Source: Gnetum montanum
Taxonomy: Eukaryota > Streptophyta > Gnetopsida > Gnetales > Gnetaceae
NCBI GenBank assembly: GCA_015680685.1
Contig: MNCI01010409.1
Location: 86,112 to 150,111 of the forward strand
Length of the DNA stretch: 64,000 nt
Direction of reading: 5' to 3'
Position numbers and translations under genes: made by a program. Shown in pieces: positions 22,907 to 33,949 of the stretch; the first letter of the stretch is position 1; each line of letters opens with the position of its first letter. The notes under the pieces were generated by a model. The model was not told where the DNA came from and did not search any database. It saw only the letters and a list, made by a program, of their open reading frames with translations.

Positions 22907-23520
22907 TTTGCACAGTGTGGTTTCCACAAAATAAAAATAAAAATAAAATCATCACTATGTGGGAATTCAAAGCACACCCCTTAGACTGTCTCTCATGGGC
23001 CACAAGCACTAGTTACGGGACTTTTTTCATCCTCTCTAACTTAGTCTTGTTTCACTTCCTTCCTCTCACGCATGTTGGAGTGGTGGTTCTCTATGGGTGC
23101 ATTCTTGTACTTTTGAGGGTGGATGAGTCTTTGCATGTTACTATGATGTCACTATATGTGGTTGGTTTTGGGTTTGAACTTGGGAAAGGTCCTACTGGGT
23201 CACCTAATCACAACTTCACATGGGGTTTCATGTGACCGATAACCAAAATTTCAAGTTCCACTCCTCTCTCTTCATCCATTTCTCTCCATGGCTTACCTCA
23301 TTGCCTGTCTTATGTTTTGATAGTTTGTCATGATTTCTGTAAACACCTAATGCTTCGGCGGGTTCTCATGGATGAGAGTATGAACTTGCGATCACCATTT
23401 GTTGACTCTGGGACCCACAGACTCCAGTGTTGATGATATGCAAGGGCTACTAAGGCTACTACCTGCTATGGGAGGACCTAGTTGTATATCCCTAGTCCTA
23501 TTTGTTAGTCTCCCATCCTC
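22907..23520 (+). repeat. Shared non-coding block, copy 1 (element C)
   Basis: The block runs TTTGCACAGTGTGGTTTCCAC, GAATTCAAAGCACACCCCTTAGAC, a CTCTAACT-(T/A)AG stretch, and CTATGGGAGGACC near its end. Homologous copies lie at 28,925-29,575, 55,395-55,990 and, on the minus strand, about 47,300-46,430. In C and F it lies just upstream of the passenger-gene promoter. Confidence 0.75.
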
Positions 23521-23739
23521 TTGATTTTGTTGGTTGATTGTTTTCATGCTACCCATCGCTCGATTTCTTCTCCGCAGAGTTCTTTCTCACAACATTCTCC
23601 TACTTTTGACTCCTTTTTTTGCCCCACTTACCTTCCTCTTTCTCTCAACCGAGTTCCCGGTCTCTCAAGCTCTTCAACCGTCCCAATTTAGCATTTTAAA
23701 TCAAGTTTTTCTAGCTTTTATTTGGCTGGTCAACGTTGG

Positions 23740-23840
23740 TCAATGTGTGTAACCCCCTACATCGACTAGGCCCCGTATACGCAGCCCCCTTCGTATATGC
23801 AGCCCGATCAACGTAGTAACAAAACTCTATATATACCCTT
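23740..23840 (+). promoter_or_regulatory. Promoter of the passenger gene in element C
   Basis: CTATATATACCC (TATA at 23,828-23,835) is preceded by CATCGACTAGGCCCCGTATACGC and CGTATATGCAGCCCGATCAACG. The same words (CATCGAC, GGCCCC, GTATAC, GTCAAC) occur upstream of the TATA of this element's own LTR at 27,385-27,520. Confidence 0.6.
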
Positions 23841-23984
23841 GTTGCACCATGCATTTTTGCTCATTTTGCAAACAAATTGAGGGGAGATTTTTCATTTTTT
23901 CTGCCTCACTTCTTCTTCCCAAGTACCTATGTTTTCTATTGCGCATCTGCATCAACCTATCCTTCTCCTCTTTGGCAACCGAAG

Positions 23985-24269
23985 GTATGCTCTCAGTCGT
24001 GGTGGGTAGGGTGATGTTTATTGAAAAATTAATTAATTAAAATTACAATTAATAAAGACTTAACACCTCTTAAGGGAAGAAAAAAAAACAATAGTTTAAA
24101 CTCCAACTCATGCCTTATTTTTTTTTGGTTCTAACCCAACAACTAATACTTTGGAAAATTTAATGGGATGCATGTGCTGGTACCATAACTCAGTCAAAAT
24201 GAGAAGGTGTATGAGGGCCATTTTGAGCAACTTGTGCACAATTTAATTAATGGTTATGTTTGATTGCAG
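23985..24269 (+). other. 5' UTR intron of the passenger gene in element C
   Basis: A donor GAAG|GTATGC at 23,985 and an acceptor TTTGATTGCAG ending at 24,269 place the ATG directly at the exon start. The acceptor TGATTGCAG|ATG is the same in element F (45,625). In element E a matching donor context, CCGGAG|GTTCGC, lies near 56,152. Confidence 0.55.
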
Positions 24270-27135
24270 ATGACATTGAAACTGAGGTATCCAAGGGGAG
24301 AAGTACCATTCCAACCAAGGGACAAGCGACCAAGAACGAGAAGAGGATGAGGTGTGTGGCACCCAGAGCACACAGAGGGTTCCCATGCAACTAGCCCCCT
24401 CTGTGAAGGACCTGATGTGGAATCTGTTCATTAGATTCCTAAAGAGGAGATCCCCAACAAATAATCGCAAGGGGATGAGACTTTGGTAATAGTGCCACAG
24501 CTTGAGGTCACCCTAACCCAAGCATGTCTTGACGCTATTAGGTCAAGGGAGGTGCAACAAATGGTCATGCAAGAGTTAAACTTTGGACCATTTCTTTAGA
24601 ATACACCAGAAGATGTGAAGCTCCAATTGCAAAACTCTCCTATGTGGTTGATCATCACATTCAGTGGTGAATGGCATTTAGGAGAGACTTATGTCTTTTG
24701 GACAAATTAGCAACCGAGGTCCAGAGTAAGAATCAAGGACATCTATGTCTCTTACTCTGCGGAAGTGATCAGACAAACTCTAGGGTTGCCAAAGACTAGA
24801 GCTAATGTGCCAGAGATCCCTAAGTAAGTAGATCTTGAGGTAAAAGGGGAGTGGATCAGGCGGTGCAATGGGATGAATCACAAAGAGTTCAGCACTTTAA
24901 CCACCGTAGAGAGGGTATATTCAAAAATTACATCTTACCACTTAAATCCAATAGTAAGACCCAGCAAGATCATTACCTTCTTCGCTTGTGCATGTGCCAC
25001 TCTAAGCAGAAAATTTCCAATGAGCCTTCCATAATTATTGTTTTTAGAGATTGAGAAAAGATTTGCTGAAAGTGAACATGGAAGGCAGGCTCTATCCTTT
25101 CCCTACTCAATCAAGAAATTATGCAAATCAGAAGGGATAGCACGATACATCAATGATATACTTTGGCATCCCTTGATTGCCTCATGGTGGGAGATGATGA
25201 AAGAAAAGACTCCGACCACCATACGAATTGAGGAAGAGCAACAACCACCTCCATCGCCTATGCAAACAATAAAGTCAAATTTGTAAATAGTTTCAAAACA
25301 TATACGCGAGATTCGACAATCGCTTGTGAGCCAACAAGAGCAATTTATTAAGACCAGTGGAGGAGAAGGCCCTACGGTCTATCACCCTACAATGAGCCAT
25401 CTAGAGTAAGTGGCTTGATCAGTGAGTCTGCTAGAAAGAGAAGGGTCGATGTTCTTTGTGGCTTGAACATAAGTACCTGTAAGAATTGATCCTAGCATTC
25501 GAGAAGTAATGATATCCACCCAATAGTTATTTCCTAAAATTTCAGGAAATGTTGCTACTTTTTTGGTACGCTTGGAGGATGGAGAGGGGGCGACAGTCCT
25601 GGTAATGTAGCACCAGAGATAGGAAATTATGGCTGAAGTGGTTATTGACATGATTTCTATGGTCCTTAATGCATCGACGAAACCTGTATTGGATGTACAT
25701 GGACTTGAAGATGTACAGGCATCTGTAGGGGCTTCACGTAGCAGGATCAATGCAACCCAACATGAAGAATTATTGGACGGATTGGTGGGAATTGGGCAAC
25801 TACTTCTGGATGTCTTTAATCTTCCAGATAACATCACTGCAACCCAGTCGGAGTTGCTCTCAGCAAGGGGTAAGAGCCTCATCTTGGAGGGGCAACTCGA
25901 AGTAGTGTAAGCAAATTGTCAATGCTTAACAACAAAAGTTGCCCAATTAAGGGCCCAACTAGTTGATTCAGCTCTTCTCAATCATGAACTTACTAGAGAT
26001 GAAGCTTTTCAATAGCTTCAAGTCATACTCCAAATAGTTGAGGATGAGTGAGAGTTAGTGAGAGTTAGTGATCTTTGATAAGTCCTTAATAGATGCTTGT
26101 ACATATCACCTAAACAAGGACTTGATAGAGGTTTGCCAGGAGAATGTTAGATTGACTGCGGAAGTTCATCGCTTGCATAATGTTGGTACTAAAAATTAGC
26201 ACATGAAAAGCTTTATCCACCAATAGTAGGAGGAGCTAGCTAGGGTGAATGCTGATGTGAGGAAGTTGGTCACTAAAAATCAAAATCTATCTATGGAGGA
26301 CGTTCGAGCCTTGCGACAAAAATCAGCCATCGAAATCACCGCTTGGAAAAATGAAGCCCTTAAGTTTGAAAAAGTTAAAAATCATTATAGGGACCAAGTG
26401 GGATTGCAGAAGGAAGTGAATAAAAAGTAGATTCAAGTCGCAAAGGCCAAATTGAACTAAGTGCTCTAGCAACTCTAAGAAGGATGCGAGGTATGGCAAC
26501 CCATCTTTGACGGATTGAACGCCCACAACTAGGCTAAGATCTACCTCAAGGAACTACAAGTTGAAGAAATGACAGAGTACATGGAGTTGGCCAACCTTCG
26601 CTATGCAAACCTGGCTATGTTAACAGTAGGAAGACCATGGTCAGACCTAGAAAAGCAAGTGGCTTCCTTGTATTCTTTATACAAGGGCGAGTTCCAAGCA
26701 CATAAAGTGACAAAACAAAAATTGGAAATAGCAAATGCGAAACTCGAGGTTCTCCACATGCATTTTAAAGGGCAACGTACGATTGCTGAAAACTTGGCCT
26801 GACAAATGAATGACTACCAATAGCTGCAGACATCAATTCGAGCATTCAACATTGAACGAAAATAGTTCACGGCCTGATTTGTCAATATGAAAGAACTCTT
26901 CCCTACACTTCCATGCCCTTGGGAGGTTCCAATGCCAACACACATTGGCGAAGCTGCTTGGATACTGAATGATCCCAGAAGTAAGGAAGAGAAAATGAGG
27001 GCTCTCTTGGAGGCTTTCTAGTTACCTCCGGAAGTTGAAATTGCTATGGGATAACCATCGTCTGTGCCACCACTACCACATGCACTAGAGGCTAGTGAAG
27101 GTCTATTAGAACCATCACCACTAGGGACGGTGTGA
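24270..27135 (+). pseudogene. Sense passenger gene of element C (coiled-coil protein)
   Basis: The ATG at 24,270 follows a splice acceptor. The first 25 residues are basic (RDKRPRTRRG), like a nuclear localisation signal. Next comes a globular region with GETYVFW and VRIKDIYVSYSAEVIRQTLGLP, a pattern I associate loosely with the plant transposon-protein domain. Long heptad-rich coiled coils follow (SMEDVRALRQKSAIEI-WKNEA; LEKQVASLYSLYKGEF), then FPTLPCPWEVP and an end of PSPLGTV. The frame holds for about 1.77 kb with some 19 stops and no shift, then shifts once at a short duplication (26,046-26,070), and runs to TGA at 27,133. Copies in F and H align throughout. Function is unknown. Confidence 0.75.
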
Positions 27136-27378
27136 TCTTCTCTAGCAATTTTTGCATCTTTCAGCACAATAGAGAATCTAGGATTATTGAGGTGTTTAAT
27201 TTTATCTCTAAACATCACCATTTTGTAATTTGTTCTTCTCTGTACACTCGGGCACTTGGTGCATTAGTAAGTTGGTGTTGTGTCATGTGTGTTGTGTCAT
27301 GTGTGTTGTAATAAGAACTTCATACCTTCCAAATTGTAATGAAACTTGTGGACGAGTTTTTACTTAGTCATGGAGGTA
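27136..27378 (+). other. 3' leader and polypurine region of element C
   Basis: Non-coding. It ends GGACGAGTTTTTACTTAGTC followed by ATGGAGGTA just before the LTR. The same sequence precedes the 3' LTRs of E (56,700-56,730), H (59,395-59,423) and F, so ATGG(A/G)GGTA is the likely plus-strand primer tract. Confidence 0.6.
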
Positions 27379-28282
27379 TGATGAAGTGCTAAGCAGTCAA
27401 CACGTCAACTGGGCTACGTATACATGGATTTGTATACACGGTCGCATCGACGCGGCCCCATCGACACATCTATCCATGTGTCTAGGTGGCCTCATTTACG
27501 TAGCATCTATTCTAGTGTATAAATAAGTGTGCTTTCACCACACTTAGGTATCTTTTTGGAAATTGTATCGAAGCTCTTATAGTTTATTTCTACGAGAGTT
27601 AGAATATTTTCCAAGTGCCCGCAGTAGATGTGAGAAAGATGTTTGGCTCTTTATTTGACCACTAATATACCTGAGTCCATTGGTGTGATCGGCAATAAAG
27701 ATGAGATTTTCAAACATTTCTTGCAGCAATTGGACTTAGTCATTTAAGAATTTAATATATTAATATTTCTATGCTTAAAGTAATTCCTTGAGTTTTTATT
27801 GTTACCACTTTAATCATCATTGCTCTTTTATATCTTGTAAAAACCATAAGTACGACCATCTCAAACGTAAACCCAACACTTAGCAACCTAGTGATGCTTA
27901 ATGTCTAGTAACCCAGTAGTGGTTAAGGGATGCTCAGAATGTGCACAAAAGATGGGATCAGATGCTTATGCTAGGAACAGTTAAGAGATAGAATAGAGTA
28001 ATTATAGATTAATGAAATATTCAATTCCTTACATTTCATCTAAGAATTAGACTTTAGAAGATAAAGAGAAAAGCCATAAAAATCATTTGCCTCAATCTTA
28101 CTTAACCATCGCATTAGAACACCACAAGTGAGGTTGGGAAGACAACGACTGTTCTAACACAAGGTTTTGCTAGTTAGGGTTTGGTGTATGCAAAGTGCTT
28201 ACAGTCTACGGAATTCGACTAGGTCACGTGTGAATGCCTATGATTCACATGGTTGGGTGTAGGGGTACCTAGCCACTCATCA
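27379..28282 (+). repeat. 3' LTR of element C (LTR1)
   Basis: 904 bases, beginning TGATGAAGTG and ending with the shared GGTACCTAGCCACTCATCA. TATAAATA is at 27,518-27,525. The U3 carries GTATACATGG, TTGTATACAC, CATCGACGC and CATCGACAC in place of the GATATCGC motifs of its relatives. Confidence 0.85.
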
Positions 28283-30272
28283 CTATCCATATTAACACTT
28301 TACACAGCTCCTTAGTCTTTTGACTTATTGTTTTACACATTTTTGGTTTTACAACTTTTGTTTTCATATTCTTTATTTTACATCTTTTTGTTTTTCCAGT
28401 TATTGATCTTTTCTAAGTTTTTTTATACCATCATTAGTATATTTAATATTTCTTAAATAATCTTTTACTTTCTTTTATATTTTCTTATGTTTAGTGCAAT
28501 TCTCTACTCTTTTTGCTAATAAGGTGCCAGGTATAATGGTAATGTGCTACTGAATGATGGTTTGTATCATTTGTGATTTGATTGTTGATGTTTGGTTTCT
28601 GACTTTGAATGTCATCACTGACAACTAGGATATGGTTTCTTTTCATGTAATAGGCAATGAGTCCACATCATCCACCCATACACATAGTCTATGGTTTTCC
28701 TTGTTTTGGAAACATGCAGTCCCTTTTCCATTAATACAACCTTAATCAATTTGTGACTTGTGTAGTTTCCAGAATTGGGAAGGAATTAAAGGTTTAGATA
28801 GGGTGTGACTTCAAAGGGATGTGGTATTCTTTGTGCTTTTTTGTTTTCCTGTGTGCAAGGGTGTTCTCGTGAACTTCTCATTGTTTTGTGTCATTCCACA
28901 ATAGGAAGTCGAATAAGTCCTTGCATGGTGTGGTCCTCATTAAAAAAAAGATGAGGATTTAAAGCACATCCCTTAGACAAAATAAATGAAAAAATGCATG
29001 GGTTTTTTTATGGCGTGGTTCCCATTTAAAAAAAAAGGGAATTCAAAGCACACCCCTTAGACTAAATAAAAAGCCTACAAACACTGGTTATGGAACTTGT
29101 CTTGTCTCCTCTAACTAAGGCCCTTTCTCACTTCCTATTTCTTCTCCAAGTTGGAATGGTGTTTGTTTTTGTGAGAGCATTCTTGTGTCTTAGGGGATGG
29201 ACTAGTCTTAGAATGTCAATGTGAAGTCACTAAAAGTGGTTGGTTTTGGTTAGGACTAAGGATAGATCGTACTGAGTCATTTAATCATGAAATCCACAAG
29301 CGACTTCATGTGACCATAATTAGGAACTCCATTCCATTTTTTCTCATCCATCTATGCTTTTCATGCCTCACCTCACTACCGATTTCATGTTTTAATTTGA
29401 TGTTCTGGTTTGATGTGTTGGGTTTCTCAGTTAGTTACTTCTAGGTTTTTGTACTTAACCTTCCGTAACCATTAATCATCCACGGTGCTCACGGACTCCA
29501 CTTGGTTTGAAGTTATGCAAGGGCATAAAAGGCTTATGCCTACTTTGGGGAGGACCCACCTACATATCTTTTGGTTTGGTTAAGTTAAGTTTTTTAACCT
29601 TAGACATTGTTACAATCAAATTATTTTTATTTACCCCATTAATGCCATTTAATTATGTGCATCTTCACAATTATTTTTTAGTGAATAATTTTTTTTATTG
29701 TTGTGAATTCATATACCCTTTTTTAAGTATTCCTTGTGTTAAGCTTTTTTTCAATATTATGGACCACTTCTCTTACTTAACCAATTTGTTAGTCTTCCCA
29801 TTAACATTACCAAGCAACCAATCTACCACACTCACAACTTAGCTAAATAAAATCGCTGACAAGACAAGGTATTCAACTACTATGTACTACACTTTATATA
29901 CTAATCCTTGATTTTGTTATGATTGTAGTGGAAAGCATGGACTAGAAGTGGGACTATCTTCACCAAGGATGATGCCACAATATCAATACGGAAGATTGTT
30001 CATGATCGTTGGATCTCTTCTACCTTTCCCTCATTCTTCTATTGCCAAGAGGGGTTGGATGTGCATTGGATTTGAGGGTGTTCTTTCCTATTGTCATGAA
30101 CACCCAATTTTGTACATAATTGTAATGTTGTATGGTTGGGAACTTTTGTATTTTTCTATTTCCTCTGTGTCACTCTACATATCAATCAAATATTCCATAC
30201 CTTCTAATATATTTTGTAAGGGACTTGTTCCTCTTGTACTTGAGGATGAGTTTTCATTTAGTTATGGGTGTA
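28283..30272 (+). mobile_element. Deleted internal region of an E/F-family element
   Basis: This stretch aligns with 54,840-56,730 of element E: a T-rich start, GGCAATGAGTCCACATCATCC, the shared block at 28,925-29,310, CTTTGGGGAGGACCCA at about 29,555, an acceptor-like TGATTGTAG at about 29,929, a small exon remnant and a final GAGGATGAGTTTTCATTTAG before LTR2. No gag, protease or pol is present. It may be the 3' end of an element whose 5' part was lost, or the interior of a recombined LTR1-LTR2 unit. Confidence 0.65.
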
Positions 30273-31139
30273 TGATGAATCATTTTTTTCATAAGCTCTA
30301 ATATTGGAGTGGCCACGATATTGGGTATACAATATCAAGTACATGATATCGCAACCCAAGATGCAATATCAGACATGCAATATCGCAAAGTACTCCTAGG
30401 CCTATAAATACAGCCCTTGGGCACACGATTTGGAGGTAGTTTTTAGAGCCGAGTAGCAAAATTCTTGTAGTTTGTTCATTTGAGAGTTAGAATATTTTCC
30501 AAGTGCCAACAGTAGGAGGTCTAAGTGTCATTAGATCTTCATTCAAGCATTGATGTACTTGAACATACCATTATGTGGGCAATAAAGGTGAGCTCTTCGA
30601 TTCATCCTTGCAGCACTTGAGACTTTCTTTCTTATGCATTTATATATTGTGCTTTCATGAAATTTACACTTAATGTTATTCATTCAGCAATTAATTTTGA
30701 TTAATTAAGAAACTAATTAAAATAACAAGCATGACCCCTTTGAACATACGTGTGACATTTAGTAGCTTAGAAACAGTTAGCGTTTGACAACCCAGTAGTG
30801 TTACTTGAAGTTCAGGATGTGTTCAAGAAGTGGGGACAACTACTTGTGTTAGGCTAGATTAGACAATAGTTTACTTATAACTTAATTACTCTCACTTTTA
30901 CTCTTGTTTTAGGTGAGAAAATTGATAAAACACAAAATAATAAAAATCTTATGCCTTAGTCACACTTAACCATACATTTGCATTTCATAAGCGAGACTGG
31001 GAAGACAATGAATGGACAACACGAACTCACTGTTTAGCTCTAGTGTACTTGGTAATTAAAGTATGTGGAATTCAACTGGATCACATGTAAACGCCTGTGA
31101 TTCATATGGTTGGACGTAGGGATACCTCACCGCTCATGA
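30273..31139 (+). repeat. LTR2 of the E/F family
   Basis: 867 bases, beginning TGATGAATCA and ending CCGCTCATGA (family end ACTCATCA with two changes). The TATA box TATAAATA is at 30,403-30,410, and five GATATC/AATATC motifs lie upstream, such as CATGATATCGCA and GCAATATCGC. Element D coding sequence begins directly after it. Confidence 0.85.
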
Positions 31140-31319
31140 CTACAAATAGGAGATCAACAAAGAAAGGCTTTAGAGTTTATTAAAGGTAAAAGGTGAGTTA
31201 GAGAATTAGAGTTAAGTTATGTGTCTAATAATGATGAAAAATCAAAGGTTGGTTATGATTATATTCCTGATCAAGAAGCTCCTCCTTGTCCTTTTGACAA
31301 TAAAGTTAAAGGAAAAATA

Positions 31320-31660
31320 TTTGTAGAATTTTTTGGTTGATTCTAGAGCCACGTCTACTATAATGCCACTATCTATATGCAAGAAACTTGGTTTGATTCC
31401 TAAAAAATCAAATAAAAAGATTGTTCAAGTGGAAAAGAGCATAGTGAAGATTGTGGGTCAATTACCAAATGTTCTATTAGAAATCACTTCTGAACCCTAT
31501 GTAAAAAATAGAGTAACTATTCAAGTGGTAGATATACTAGACTCATATAGTCTCTTATTGAGTAGAAGTTGGAGTAAGAATTTCTTAAGTTACATATCAA
31601 TAGATTATTCACACATGTGGTTATCTTGGAAAGGAGAACTAAATCAAATATATGTGTATA
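31320..31660 (+). pseudogene. Protease remnant, element D
   Basis: The frame reads FLVDSRATSTIMPLSICKKL at the active site, where D-S-R stands for D-S/T-G, then an IVKIVGQL strand and a closing SYSLLLSRSW for the usual ILGRPW. The glycine loss would abolish activity. A frameshift near 31,338 separates it from the upstream linker (YIPDQEAPPCPF). It is continuous with the RNase H that follows. Confidence 0.7.
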
Positions 31661-31789
31661 GTAAACCTTTGATGATTAATAATATTACTTCAAATGGAAA
31701 AAGTAAAATGGTTGAAAAAGAAGGTTTTGAAAACAAAATTTGTACACTCCAAGAAACTTATAGTTCTAAAAAAGAACAATCCAAAGATG

Positions 31790-32200
31790 AGAACGAATGG
31801 AAATTGTACTTTGATGGCTCATGTAATTCTAAAGGTGCAGGAGCTGGAATAGTTATAGTAAGAAATAATTCACTAGAAATTCTAAAGGCAATTCATCTAT
31901 CTTTCTCTTATACTAATAACAAAGTTGAATGTGAAGATTTGTGTATTGGTATTAGAACAACTTTGGAAAAAGAAATCAAGGTAATCACTATAAAGGAAGA
32001 TTCAAGATTAGTTTGTGAACAAGTTAAGGGTAATTTCATAGTGAAAAGTTCACTTTTATGACCTTGTAAACAACTTGTATACAAAATTTTAGAATAATTT
32101 CAGCACTACCAAATAGAATATATAGGTAGAGAAGGTAATTATATAGCAGATGACTTAGCAAAAGCAACTTTGACATTAGATATGCAAAAGATAGAAAGAT
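31790..32200 (+). pseudogene. Archaeal-type RNase H upstream of RT, element D
   Basis: WKLYFDGSCNSKGAGAGIVIV provides the first catalytic D, SYTNNKVECE the E, ITIKEDSRLV the next D, and GNYIADDLAKATL the last. The domain sits between protease and RT in the same frame as the protease (31,333-32,061), with a stop at 32,059 before its last helix. In element B the equivalent domain is after RT. It would cut RNA in RNA-DNA hybrids. Confidence 0.75.
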
Positions 32201-32339
32201 ATGGGTGTGTAAAGATTGAAGAAGAACATCAACCATCAATACTAGATAACATAATACATTTGCAAGTATTTGAAGATGATGATTAAATACTTAGGTTCAT
32301 GAGAAACAAATGAGAATTCGAAGGTTAAGTCATACCTAA

Positions 32340-33270
32340 GACAATGTCAAAATTTAAGGCAAATTTCATTCCTAAAAGTATAATTAATTATGATCATGAG
32401 TTTGACAAAAAATTGTTTACTGGAAAAGATATACACAATCCTAATGATCAAGCTTTCAAAGAAGTAAATCTTGGATCTAATGAGATGCCCAAAATGTTAA
32501 ATATCACAAAGGAAAAGAATTCAGTTTTTAAGCAAAACTTGTTATCACTTCTAAAAAATAATTTGGATAATTTTTCTTGGTCTTATGATGACCTGAAAGC
32601 TTTTAGACCAACTGTGATGACACATAAAATTTCTTTAATAGAAGGTTGTAAAATCATTGAGCAAAAACAAAGGAAATTCAATCCAAGAAGTTATTACAAG
32701 CCTAAATCATATATCCAATCCAATATTCAACATGTCTTGCTAAGTTTGTTCTAGTAAGAAAGAAAATGGTAACATTAGGCTTTGTGTAGAGTTCAAGAAT
32801 TTGAATGAAGCTTTTGAGAAGGATAAATATCCACTTCCTAGAGTTGATGAGATGTTGATTAAGGTATCAGGCTATTAAGTATATTCTATCTTAGATGATT
32901 TTTCAGGCTATAATCAAATCATGGTAGATAAAAATGATAGATATAAGACAACATTTATGACCAAATGGGGGACTTTTTCTTACCAAAGAATGCCATTTGG
33001 ATTATCGAATGTTGGAGCTACTTTCCAAAGAGCAATGGATTTAGCCTTTAAAGGTTTAATTGGTAAATTTGTTATGGGTTATTTGGATGATATTATCATA
33101 TTATCAAAAAGAAAACAAGATCATATTGGTCATCTTCAACAAGTTTTTGACAAATGTCGTGAGTATGGTATTTCATTAAGCCTTATGAAGTGTATATTTG
33201 GATTTAAATCTAGGAGTTTATTAGGCCATGTAATCTATCAAAAAGGAATTTCTATAGAGAATTCTTGAAT
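32340..33270 (+). pseudogene. Reverse transcriptase, element D
   Basis: The N-terminal part (32,344-32,754) contains NNLDNFSWSYDDLKAF. After a broken fingers region come RLCVEFKNLNEA, the palm YSILDDFSGYNQI, MPFGLSNVGATFQRAM and the catalytic YLDD followed by IIILSK. The final open frame ends at 33,268. Stops lie at about 32,752 and 32,876, with frame changes near 32,760. The catalytic aspartates are present. Confidence 0.85.
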
Positions 33271-33479
33271 CCAAGCAGTACAAGAATATTGAGCATCCTA
33301 CAAGTAAAAAATCTCTTAGATCTTTCTTTGGAAAGATAAATTTCGTTAAGAGATTTATCGTTGGATTCACTGAAATTACTAAGCCGTTGATACACATGCT
33401 AAAGAAAGATGTTCAAGTAAAGAAAAGACCAGCATCGAAGAAAGATTTAGTAGAAATTAAAGGGCTATTCAAGAAGCTA

Positions 33480-33920
33480 GATATTTGATTAAACCTAAAT
33501 TAAAAGAAGATTTTTGGTTATATGATTTTGCTTCTAATGATTCCATTGTTGCCATCTTAACTCAGAAAAATGAAGGGCAAGATGAGCCAATTGGATTTTT
33601 TGGGTATCAGATAAAGGTTATGAACTAAATTATTCAAATTTGGAAAAACAAGTGTTCACGGTCATTAAAGCACTTTAGTATTTTAAATATTATCTAGAAA
33701 GTTCATTAGTTTATATTATGCTAATTGAACTTGTAGTTAAGCAATTCTTGGCACCAAATGAAATTGGATTGAAAAGAGCAAGGTGGCTTATAAAGCTACA
33801 AGGATTTAGATTTTCGTTAGAAATATGTAAAATGGTTAAGGAAATGGGATTAGCCAAATTAATGGCTAGAGAAAATGAAGTATGTGCGCTTGATACTCAT
33901 GAGGGAAATTGGTATGACGG
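33480..33920 (+). pseudogene. Gypsy-type RNase H, element D
   Basis: Coding similarity includes FWLYDFASNDSIVAILTQ, PIGFFGYQ, YSNLEKQVFTVIKAL and ARWLIKLQGFRFSLEI. The frame has a stop at about 33,677 and shifts near 33,610. The last part is fused to the open frame 33,718-34,095 that leads into integrase. Confidence 0.7.
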
Positions 33921-33949
33921 AATTTTAAAGTTTTTTAATACAAGGGAAG

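Larger units (their letters stand above)
22907..28282 (+). mobile_element. Element C: 5'-truncated Ty3/gypsy element with sense passenger gene
   Basis: It starts abruptly with a non-coding block that elements E, F and the 28.3-30.3 kb remnant share. It continues with a TATA promoter (23,828), a 5' UTR intron, a passenger gene (24,270-27,135), a purine-rich tract and a 3' LTR (27,379-28,282). No gag, protease or pol of this element is in the window. Its U3 motifs differ from those of the E/F LTRs, although the LTR ends are the same. Confidence 0.7.

Noticed and set aside
29507-30301. Two plus-strand frames of 111 and 117 codons
   Set aside because: They fall in the shared non-coding block and have no counterpart in elements C, E or F.
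27379-31139. LTR1 and LTR2 as the two LTRs of one intact element
   Set aside because: No primer site follows LTR1 and their U3 regions differ strongly; the purine tract before LTR1 marks it as a 3' LTR of element C. A recombined unit remains possible.
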